A program made the position numbers and the translations under genes. From NCBI GenBank assembly GCA_036768485.1, contig JAVLUZ010000145.1:23787471-23851470 (forward strand): a stretch of DNA of 64,000 nt, given 5' to 3'. Of this stretch, positions 57,001 to 64,000 are shown in pieces. Position 1 is the stretch's first letter. Each line of letters begins with the position of its first letter. The notes beneath the pieces are model-generated. The model did no database searches. It was given only the letters and a program-made list of their open reading frames with translations, and had not been told where the DNA came from. The stretch is from Mermis nigrescens (taxonomy: Eukaryota; Nematoda; Enoplea; Mermithida; Mermithidae).

Positions 57001-60000
57001 CAACGCGGTGTATATGTAGGATAACAAAAATGTTTGTTTATTAATTTGCAAATTTATGTTTTGATTGGTTTTGTATGTACATATGAGACAAATATACTTT
57101 TACTACGGGTTGCCACATTCTTAATCAACGGTTTTAATTTGCAAGCAGTTGCCAAAACGTGCAACGTTTGAATAAGGCTTAATCAATTTTACAGTAACCT
57201 AGAATGCTGCACAGCAAATTAGTTCAGTGATAGCTAAATAATGTGGCTTTAGAATAAAAGAAATTTCAATCAAATGTCTCAGAGAGCTGTAAAGTTACAG
57301 GACAACAAATGCTAATAATGTTTCTGACAGATGCTTTCATGACTTGAAAAACGACTTTTGCTTAAATGCATGCAGCTTCTGGACAACGCGATAAGCTTAT
57401 GCTAATTGTCACCTACAGTGATGATAGGCTTTTTATCAAAGCGAATTGAATTCAATTTACTTTCGTCATTAAGAAGTAACAAGGTCCGATAGGCGATTCG
57501 TTTTTTATGTCCCACCCTGTATATACGAATTAATGGAAATACTGTTAGACGTCGTTTGATGCTTTTTCATGGTCCAATTTGAACAATAGTTTTTGGTCCA
57601 AAATGGCCTGAGTGGGGCATGCTTTTGAAAAGTTTAGGTAGGGGCAGTCCCCTTATACGCCCCCCAGTGTGCATGCGTGGTACCGTATAACTTTGACTTA
57701 TGTAAAAAATGATAGATTTTACCATACTTATGTAATGTTTAATTGTTCGCCCCGTCCAACAATAAGATGGGTCGTCCTTGGTTCAAAAGTATTTGTTTAA
57801 TCTATGGCTTGAGATTAATTGTTTAGTTCTAAAAACTAATTGTCCCACTTTAAAAAGTGGTTACCCTCGACCGTATGGTAGTTTTCCTGTGTTTAGGCCC
57901 AAGAACAAGTTTTTCTGGTTCGAAGGGTTTTTTTAGTCAAAAAAGTGGTTGTTCAGTCATTTTAAAGAATCGTTGTCTGGCTTCCAAGGCGGGATTTTCA
58001 CTTATTTTTAAAAAAAGTTTTAACCTTGCAAAAGAGCTTCATCCAAAGCACCCGTTTACCCCGTCCGACTTTAAAGTCGGCCGTGTGAGTTTGATCCATA
58101 CCTAATTGAAAGTGTCTTCATTTCGCCTCATCCTGATCACCCTGACCACGCGCACTTATAATTACCAAACATGACTTTTATTGTGCAAAAATGAACTCTA
58201 TTTTTAGTTTAGATTTTTTCTCATATCGATAATATTATCTCGAAATTAAACGCAGTCTCTAATTTGTTTCACTTAAATTTCTTTTCCTGACTTTGTTTTA
58301 TTAATCTTCAACCGGTAGCTTGGACTAAATGGAAAATTCAGGAGTTGATCGTCGACTTTTCTGAGGAATATTATGCTTGTCTCTAATTTCTGGCATTGAA
58401 ATTTGGGAATGCACGATGTTCGAGCGAAAATTAAAGAAAGTTCAGAAATCATGACTAGAATCCAATTACTCATAAAAAGTACTTGTACTAATATCAATAC
58501 TTTATTCGGAAAAAAACAAGGATAGGTTGGCGATGACAAAAGGATGAAAAAATTCTGACGACAAATGAATAAGAAAATCTCAAATTTTGGGCAAGCAGTG
58601 TAATACCTGGTCTGTTTGCAATGCCTGGAATGCATATACTCCTTGCTTCATCACGTTTCATTCAGACTTGCGCCTCTTAAAACCTGTAATTTCTCATAAT
58701 ATAATTATTTTCAGGTACATTTGTGTTATTTCTCACGTCTTTTTGTTTCTTTCATACCGATAGCATGCTTCGCTTTTACCTCCCTCTTTTTTGTTCTTTT
58801 TGTTTATACCTTCAATATGGTTTTTTTTCTTTCTTTCTCTATATTTTTTCTTTACTTATATATTTTATTACTTAAGTTTTCTACCTTTTCATTTCTTCCG
58901 TTCCTCTTTTTTCTCTTTTTTCCTTTTTTCTCTATTTCTGTCGTATTGTTGAATCCCTATTATTATGGAATTGATTAAATTTTACGTACGCAACTCGTAG
59001 CTTTTCTTGACAAATGTGTACTTTTTTGACGGAAATAGGTTGTCGGCGATATCGACACCGCATCCGACCGACTTTTCGACGAATTGTGCATAAAATTGAG
59101 CAAGGAAGAACAAAAGATGAACATGAAACCTCTTCTCGCTTTGATTTGTAGAAGGTTTTTCGGGGACTTCAATAGTACCTACGATTCTTTCTCCACTGTG
59201 ACACAAAATGCATACATGATCTTGGAGGGGGTCCCCAGAAAAGGTTTCACCTCCCAGAATTTTTCCACCACCCTTAGAATTCACGATTTTCCGAAAGTTC
59301 CTGAGAGTTTACGAAAAATTCGTAGAAAACGTTTTTTACTATTTATTTGCTCAATAGTGTCAAATTTTCGCCATATACTTATTTCTTGACTATATTTTGT
59401 TCAATTCGTTCGAATTTTTTGTTCTTATACTCTAGAAATAATAGAGCATCGTCAGGAAGGCCGAAAAACGATGTTTCTAACGCGTGTCCACCATTTTTGG
59501 GCTCAAAAAGAGGCACTTTAAAATTTTACATCCCTAGAATTACAGTGCTGTGCCTGTTTATTGCTTGATTTCTCGCATTACTTTGTTTCTGCTTTTGATT
59601 CTCTTTTCAGTCGTTCATTGTGTTCGTAAACGTTTAGATAAAAAATATCACACTTAGAAATAAGCGAGGACACTCTCGAAATGGAAAGTGAAAATTTTAA
59701 ATAATAAATTGTTATATTTAATTTTATTTCTGGCTTTTGGCCATATCGAAAAATATTTTTTTGTCGGATTAGTAAAATAGTATGGAAAGATGGAAATCTA
59801 AATGATAAAGAATGATTTCAGGTTTCGTCGACGTAGTTACTCAACACATTCCGTCAGCTTATGACAAAGCTCGCGTAAAAGTTGAGCATTGTTATACCGG
59901 ACCGATGGATGGAAAAATAGTTGCTGCAATGAAAAAATGTAACCCTGAGGTAATCAATCAATGATCATTGAATAAGAAATTTAACAAAATCAGATAAGGA

Positions 60001-63000
60001 AAAATCAGCGCGTAATTTTTGTTTTTCCAATCGTCTTCGATCAGGTCTTACTAGAAAAAGGGTGAATTGAGTGACAAAAGAACAGTAAATACGATTTTTC
60101 AGTATTTTTTTATACAAGGTCCGTCAGTACTTGTACAAAGATGGTCCCCAAAAGTCTTTGTCCATTTTGTACACACAAATTTTTGAGTACTGTAGCGATT
60201 TTAGTATGGTAAAAACAGAGTTATTCGACTTTTGGTAGTGTACAGAATCGTCTTAAAACGGCGCCGAAAAATTTGACATTTTTGCTTTTGAAATGCAATT
60301 TCTGCCATTATAAAGATTTATAGAACACACAATTAATCATTTCGGCGCGAAGTACCTGAAATTTTTGCGAATTTTAGACCTTTTTTTAAAATTTTGTCTT
60401 TCCAGAAATCTTTGTCGGGTACAAAAAAACACTGGTTCTAATCTTCAATATCCGAATCGGTCTGATGTTTTGGGATATTCAAAACGCGCATGTTATACTT
60501 AAAACAAGGAACATTTATTAATTATTAGAGATTATAAAAGTGGCTTAATTTAGGTACTCATTTTATGAGTTCTGGACGACCTACATTCGTTGAAGGCTAA
60601 TTATAGGAAACATTTCATTTTCAAATAATATCACTGATTTTAGCGAACGATTGATTTGATTTAATCAACAATGTTTGAGGTTCTGGTCCTAAAAAGTTCT
60701 GTTTTTTAACATACATCTAAAAAATAAAAAAAATAAAAATAGTCAAAAATGGTATAAGTTAAAAATGAATATTAAGTAAAAATATTAAAAAATTCTATAA
60801 TGAAAATACGAGTACATCCTGAATTTTTTAACTTAACGCAAAGCATGTCAAAAGCAGAAGAAATTATTTAAAAAATTTTATTAAATTTGCGAACATTTAG
60901 CTAAATTTATTGCTATCCGATAGACTTGTATTTTTATCATTATGTCTCAACAAACCTTTTCAATCTAAAGCGAAGGAAAAGTTCTCCGAATTATCTTCTC
61001 GCCTTTTTGTTTTCATGATACAGAAGTTTAATTCAGTCGGCAATCACGTCGTTTATTCCAGTTTTAATCGATAGAAATTGTTTTTTCTCCCCTTGAAGAG
61101 ATGCGGCTTCCTGTTTTGATCGATTCGATGATATCAAAAGCAATTCTTCTATTGTAGGGTCCCTTGATGATTCATACTACCAAAAATTATGCAACACCTG
61201 ACGCCACGAGCTTTCACGTGTTGGGCAGGGTTTTCAGTGGCACTTTGTATGCTCAGCAAGACGTTAGGATTTTGGGCGAAAATTACACTTTGCAAGACGA
61301 GGAAGATTCGCGTATAATGACAGTTGGTCGTTTGTGGATTAGTGAAGCGAGGTAAATTGCACTTCTCATTACTGATAAATTACCGAATGCATGATCTTAT
61401 GCATATTGTACATATGTACAGTGCCGCTCAAAAGTTTAAGGTCATTCTGATTAATTACTCCGAAATCCATTGGGTTTTCAAATCGCTTTCAACTGTGAAA
61501 TCAAAAGGCCTAAATTTCACTTTAAAAAAGATTCTAGATTGGTTTTCTAAGCTGATTTAAAAATGTTTAGTCATTTTTAATTTTGTTCAATAATAGGTGA
61601 TTTATTACGGGTTAATTCTGCTCCATTTTGCTAGTCTTTCGATCAAAAATTGCGTCTATGTTCAAGGATACCACACTATTCAAACGAGTGATAGCCGGAT
61701 GTTTCAATATAAGTTAATGTGTCATACAAAACAAACATAAGAAACGCAAACAGTTCGATTCCTTTACTGAACTTCCTCGACCCAGGCGGTCCTCTAAATT
61801 GACCACTAAAGAACTATGTGGTCTAAAGCGAACTTCTTTAAAAATTGGCGTCTGACCGCTCCTGACATGCAGGGTGAATTGTCTATTGATTGTGGACCAT
61901 TGGTTTTGAGGTAGACAATTGGTCGGTTATTTTGCCGTATAATTGGATCGCCATAAAAAGTCTTTGCGATCGAGTTTAAGAGAAAAAACAATTTAATATT
62001 TGCTCGAAATTTCGTTCGTTGGACTTTTCTCGATTATTCAAAGTTTTATTTTTCTTGGGGAGTGATGTTCGATTATTCTACTTTGAAATTAGGGGATTTT
62101 GTCCGCAGACGTTCAGACAAAAAAATAAAATGTGAAATGCGTGGCTGGAAGCATCAAACACAGAAGAGAATGCAGTGCTTTAGTCTGGAGTCCATTTGGA
62201 GCCATGATGTTGTGATTTGGTTTTATTTCCTTTCAACCCAAAATTTACAACCACTTTATATATTTGCTTAATTGAGAAGCACTGGGTTCCTTCTTTGGTG
62301 AATGCCTAAAAGAACATCCAAGACATTTTTTCCAGAAGGTTGATGATCCAAAACACAAGGCAAAAACCACTGTAGCATATTTTGTGAGAAAGGGATTGCC
62401 TTTATTATCCTGACCCCTACAGTCCCAGGAACTCAATCCAATTGAAAATATCTGGCGAATTATGAAAGAGAGACATCAGAAACATAATTCTCAAGTGCAT
62501 TTAACGAGCAAAAATGATTGGAAAATTAAGAAAATCTGGCGTTCAATCCTAAAGAAAAAATGCGTCAAATTGATCAATTCGTTAACACTTTGTATACAAG
62601 CATTAATTCAAGCTAAAGGCTATTGGATTTCCTTTTAGTCGATTCTTTTTTGTTGACTGTTAATTGATGATACTTGTCATTTATGGTTCTCTTCAATTTT
62701 GAAACTCTTGAGCAATAAATAGTTAAGAATTTACGATTAAAACAGACACTGTGTTAAAATCGTGGTTGGCCTTAAACTTTTGAGCGGCACTGTATGTACG
62801 TACGTACATACATACATATGTGTACGTAGTAAAGTTTGTTGAATGCATCAGGCGAGAAGAGATAGCGACTTTAGAAAAATGGTAATAATAATTATAACAA
62901 TAACAATAACAACAACAACAACAACAACAACAATAATAATAATAATAATAATAATAATATTAATAATAATAATAATATTAATAATGATACCTAATAATAG

Positions 63001-64000
63001 TCGTCAAATTTATGATCGTATATGATCTTGAGGGGGTAAGAAGGGGTTCCATTCCTTAAGAAGTTTTTCACCACGCAAAAATTGTTTCATTCCCCAGAAT
63101 TTGCGATTTTCCGAAAAAATCATAGAAAAGGTGCTATTTTAGCGTTTTTATGTAGTTGTTCGCATAGAAGAGTCAAATTTTGTTCGCTCATACTTATGTT
63201 TTGACTATATTGTTTATTCGATTTTTTTGTTTTTCAAAATGTGTTCATGTTTTCACGTTCTATGAAGACAGAGCACACCAGAAACGCCCAAAAATTACGT
63301 TTTAAACGTTTATCCGTTGGTTTTGAGCCCACAAAAGGCACTTTAGAAAAGTGTTTTGCTTTTACCCCAGATTGTTTATGATGCGTGTGTACATGACTTA
63401 TTCCCTTAATTTCCTTATCGCTTTTTTTATCTTTAAAACTCTATAATTTTTTATTGTCTTGCAGGTATAATATTGAAGTAAATCGGGTCCCAGCCGGCTG
63501 TCTTGTGTTAATTGAAGGTATTGATCAGCCAATCGTAAAGACGTCAACTATTACTGATGTATCATTGGACGAAGACGTAAGTTATAAGGGTATCTACTTG
63601 CATAATATTGAAAGCTTACAAATACATTCCAACATATGTACTTATGCACATACATACATTTACTTTCAAGTGATAATAAAAGAAGGCATGTAGTGCATAC
63701 GAGTAGAGACTGTGATAATTTAAGACATGCCAATTTAGACCTTGTTTGTCATGAATGCTTAAATGTATAAAAAATGCTTTTCATATATTTATACGTGTAG
63801 GTATTGATCGTTTTAGTTAATGCGAAATTTCATAAATTAAAGTATTGGCTTTAAGTCTTATTGCTGCAATCATACAATTGATTCTTTATGTTTTTTTTAA
63901 GAATCGGTGGAAGGTTCGACTAGGCTTTAGATTTACATTACCTATATTATAACATATGACGCCTCTTTAGATTTAAGCACATATACTTATATGTTCATAA
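44859..64000 (+). CDS. EFTUD2: EFTUD2 (U5-116K / Snu114 GTPase), 5' part of gene
   Basis: Thirteen exons: 44859-45012, 45234-45428, 46727-46843, 48305-48370, 49742-49868, 53452-53534, 54524-54693, 55524-55651, 56058-56212, 59039-59174, 59822-59949, 61158-61351, 63465-63576; the gene continues past the right edge. Except for the first junction, all phases agree. The protein starts [17 protein letters not shown], the diagnostic N-terminus, and has G1 GHLHHGKT, G3 DTPGH and G4 VNKID followed by [10 protein letters not shown]. Later blocks are [43 protein letters not shown] and [13 protein letters not shown]2 is the EF-2-like GTPase of the U5 snRNP that controls Brr2-driven spliceosome activation and disassembly in the nucleus. 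The acidic N-terminus is shorter than in human. All nucleotide-binding motifs are intact, so the gene looks functional. Confidence 0.96.
45234..45428 (+). CDS. EFTUD2: EFTUD2 exon 2
   Basis: It encodes [37 protein letters not shown] and AKKFL, very close to human EFTUD2. It ends in phase 0 before GTATGA. The start after TTTTCAAG is tentative: using the AG at 45248-45249 instead would match the phase of exon 1. Confidence 0.93.
46186..46517. mobile_element. family A MITE, truncated copy 6
   Basis: Right end is GAGTACAAAAAACACTG, with a GCGAAGC hairpin at 46381 and TTTGTACTTGTACAAAG. The left end is truncated at TGGTAAAACCAGAG. It lies in the intron before the EFTUD2 P-loop exon. Confidence 0.72.
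46727..46843 (+). CDS. EFTUD2: EFTUD2 exon 3, P-loop (first half)
   Basis: It follows TTTTGCAG and encodes [31 protein letters not shown] and GHLHHGK. The intron falls inside the G1 P-loop, between GK and T. Phase 0 at both ends; donor GTTAGT. Confidence 0.95.
46850..48300. other. EFTUD2 intron with a family J copy
   Basis: 47040-47490 is a family J-like stretch (CAACTGAAGGGTCAGTATAC...GACCTGGTGCATCTATGA). No coding signal elsewhere. Confidence 0.5.
48305..48370 (+). CDS. EFTUD2: EFTUD2 exon 4, micro-exon completing G1
   Basis: This 22-codon exon lies between TTATTGCAG and GTAAGC. It encodes [20 protein letters not shown] and RD. The Thr supplies the Mg-coordinating residue of the P-loop. 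Confidence 0.94.
48371..49741. other. EFTUD2 intron with family A/J remnants
   Basis: 49017-49470 mixes a GGTGAAATCCTGGAATGGCC start, TTTGTACATGTACAAAG of family A, a GCGAAGT-type mutated hairpin at 49286 and TAATACCCCCCGCTCATCCC. It looks like a decayed composite. Confidence 0.45.
49742..49868 (+). CDS. EFTUD2: EFTUD2 exon 5, switch I and G3
   Basis: It encodes [28 protein letters not shown] and [24 protein letters not shown] is the switch I/G2 block and DTPG is G3. It ends in phase 1 and joins GT CAT to make GH. Confidence 0.96.
49930..50300. repeat. family C repeat copy
   Basis: It begins GCATAGCGTGGGAATTCTGG and includes GATGCTCTATCTTTCCAGAG and CTGGGGG-type runs, in reverse to the 26939 copy. 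Confidence 0.65.
50301..51780. other. EFTUD2 intron, unassigned
   Basis: AT-rich. One mutated palindrome GACGCGAAGCGTCG at 51347 keeps complementary arms. Nothing else supported. Confidence 0.45.
51790..52510. repeat. ~88-bp tandem units with GCGAAGC-type hairpins
   Basis: Units like ...GCAATACAGTAATTATAT then CTGGCGCGAAGCGCCG then CTTTTA.GCTCAATTTTGCA recur. Hairpins lie near 51828, 52173, 52261, 52355 and 52434. They match 24140-24480 and 24960-25160 in reverse orientation. Confidence 0.7.
53231..53406. mobile_element. family D hAT-like MITE, copy 3
   Basis: It begins GAGGCACGTA and ends TACGTGCCTG. Exact 8-bp duplication CAGATCAT (53223-53230 and 53407-53414). It ends 45 bases before EFTUD2 exon 6. 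Confidence 0.9.
53452..53534 (+). CDS. EFTUD2: EFTUD2 exon 6, switch II
   Basis: It follows CTTTCTGCAG and encodes [19 protein letters not shown], then IFVDAHEG, the switch II helix and following strand of the G domain. The donor is a consensus GTAAGT. A family D MITE ends only 45 bases upstream of this exon. Confidence 0.96.
53535..54523. other. EFTUD2 intron, nothing recognised
   Basis: No repeat or coding signal supported. Confidence 0.5.
54524..54693 (+). CDS. EFTUD2: EFTUD2 exon 7, G4 NKID
   Basis: It encodes [37 protein letters not shown] and [20 protein letters not shown] is the guanine-specificity motif. It ends in phase 2 (CA before GTGAGG), restored to Gln by the next exon. Confidence 0.96.
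54885..55275. repeat. family C repeat copy
   Basis: It begins CAGACATGCACAGCATGGG and ends CTTAGATCAAGTATG. Flanks GCCATAAC and GCTATAAA agree at 6 of 8 bases, suggesting an 8-bp duplication. It carries a mutated GCGAAGT hairpin at 55094. Confidence 0.65.
55524..55651 (+). CDS. EFTUD2: EFTUD2 exon 8, G'' insert
   Basis: It follows CATTATAG and encodes [36 protein letters not shown] and LYSQIY. It corresponds to human LSPLLGNVCF.SS.Y..CFTL.SFA. It ends in phase 1 before GTGGGT. Confidence 0.94.
56058..56212 (+). CDS. EFTUD2: EFTUD2 exon 9
   Basis: It encodes [37 protein letters not shown] and [10 protein letters not shown], matching the human INYQEFAKRLWGD... and FVEFILEPLYKI blocks. It ends in phase 0 before GTATGG. 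Confidence 0.95.
56744..57519. mobile_element. mariner-like non-autonomous element, intact ends
   Basis: 27-bp terminal inverted repeats, CAGGGTGGG.CATAAAAAAC then GAATCGC, differ at one position. They are flanked by TA (56742-56743 and 57520-57521). No transposase. It is the uninterrupted relative of the element at 2046-7440. Confidence 0.88.
57530..59038. other. EFTUD2 intron, no gene signal
   Basis: Contains a T/C-rich tract (58720-58960) upstream of exon 10. Frames here are Phe/Leu-rich artefacts. Nothing else supported. Confidence 0.5.
59039..59174 (+). CDS. EFTUD2: EFTUD2 exon 10
   Basis: It encodes [37 protein letters not shown] and RRFFGDFN. The human block is VVGDVDT......ELGI.LTKEELKLNIRPLL..VCK.FFG. 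It ends in phase 1 at a GTACCT donor. Confidence 0.94.
59210..59560. repeat. family C repeat copy
   Basis: It begins CATACATGATCTTGGAGGGG and includes TAATAGAGCATCGTCAGG. The hairpin is absent in this copy. Confidence 0.6.
59822..59949 (+). CDS. EFTUD2: EFTUD2 exon 11
   Basis: It encodes [33 protein letters not shown] and AAMKKCNPE. The FVD..VQHIPS and HTYTG patterns identify the end of the G domain leading into domain II. Phase 0 before GTAATC. Confidence 0.93.
60100..60434. mobile_element. family A MITE, deleted copy 8
   Basis: It starts CAGTATTTTTTTATACAAGG and ends GGGTACAAAAAAACACTG. Internal blocks are in family order, but one hairpin is cut to GGCGCCGAAAAA and the other is GCGAAGT. 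Confidence 0.72.
61158..61351 (+). CDS. EFTUD2: EFTUD2 exon 12, domain II
   Basis: It encodes [56 protein letters not shown] and GRLWISEA. This is the conserved domain II beta-barrel (GR..SGT, GENY....EED). It ends in phase 2. A Tc1 element begins 67 bases downstream. Confidence 0.96.
61419..62792 (+). mobile_element. Tc1-like transposon with complete ends
   Basis: Terminal inverted repeats begin CAGTGCCGCTCAAAAGTTTA and end TAAACTTTTGAGCGGCACTG. They are flanked by TA (61417-61418 and 62793-62794). Length 1374 bp, within the usual Tc1 range. It lies in the EFTUD2 intron after exon 12. Confidence 0.93.
61750..62637 (+). pseudogene. Tc1-like transposase, broken
   Basis: Frame-shifted pieces in order: [14 protein letters not shown] (helix-turn-helix region), [17 protein letters not shown] (the F.DE.KF.L block; the expected catalytic Asp-Glu is not seen, DYSK instead), then [18 protein letters not shown] (second catalytic Asp, normally DNDPKH) and [19 protein letters not shown] (third acidic residue, NPIEN.W). 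Stops and several frame changes make it inactive. The intact ends could still be mobilised by an active relative. Confidence 0.85.
62885..62998. repeat. (AAC/AAT)n microsatellite
   Basis: ATAACAATAACAACAACAAC passing into (AAT)n with ATT interruptions. It lies just beyond the Tc1 element. Confidence 0.95.
63017..63390. repeat. family C repeat copy
   Basis: It begins GTATATGATCTTGAGGGGG and contains TGAAGACAGAGCAC and CCCCAGATTG in family order. It is diverged and lacks the GCTTCGC hairpin. Confidence 0.55.
63465..63576 (+). CDS. EFTUD2: EFTUD2 exon 13, last in window
   Basis: It follows TGTCTTGCAG and encodes [33 protein letters not shown] and SLDED. It ends in phase 0 at GTAAGT; remaining exons lie outside the window. 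Confidence 0.96.

Noticed and set aside
58721..58978. Phe/Leu-rich frame resembling a membrane protein
   Set aside because: It is a T/C-rich intron tract upstream of EFTUD2 exon 10; hydrophobicity follows from TTT/CTT codons.
63009..63382. 8-bp duplication TTTATGAT around the last family C copy
   Set aside because: The right-hand copy appears to lie within the element's own end when compared with other family C copies, so the match is probably coincidental.

Overview
This is invertebrate-type metazoan nuclear DNA: AT-rich, intron-rich and dominated by transposons. Two conserved eukaryotic genes lie on the + strand, and the rest is almost all transposon-derived. The species cannot be fixed from the sequence alone. 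All gene calls rest on recognised protein motifs plus splice phases that I joined by hand.

Gene 1, about 1.56-30.7 kb (possibly from 0.44 kb): the 3' part of an ECT2/Pebble-type Rho guanine-nucleotide exchange factor. Eleven supported exons encode the whole DH domain, a divergent PH-like region and a basic Ser/Arg-rich tail with its stop codon. The N-terminal BRCT part lies upstream of the window. Gene 2, 44.86 kb to beyond the right edge: the 5' part of EFTUD2 (U5-116K/Snu114), the spliceosomal EF-G-like GTPase. Thirteen exons run from the initiator ATG through the G domain into domain II. One possible exon of an unknown gene lies at 36.24 kb, next to the only assembly gap (100 N).

Mobile DNA, left to right. 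At 2.05-7.44 kb a mariner-like non-autonomous element is split by an RTE-like retrotransposon on the - strand. That retrotransposon is split by a Mutator-like (MULE) relic with a 9-bp target duplication, which carries a further repeat. At 8.9-10.2 kb there is an old array of ~185-bp units. At 14.3-18.65 kb four (TA)n tracts alternate with three unrelated inverted-repeat elements; the second contains an internal ~168-bp tandem satellite. At 19-28 kb there are several hAT-like MITEs, three with 8-bp target duplications. At 38 kb lies an internally deleted hAT transposase gene. At 39.6-42.3 kb lies a CR1/L2-like retrotransposon interrupted by a foldback MITE. At 42.4-44.6 kb hAT-like MITEs abut and nest. 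At 56.7 kb and 61.4 kb intact-ended mariner and Tc1 elements sit in EFTUD2 introns.

The most unusual signal is a short GC-rich palindrome built on GCGAAGC/GCTTCGC. It recurs tens of times, in many otherwise unrelated repeat families, in this AT-rich sequence. GCGAAGC is known as an exceptionally stable DNA mini-hairpin. No tRNA, rRNA, CRISPR array or bacterial-type operon was seen.
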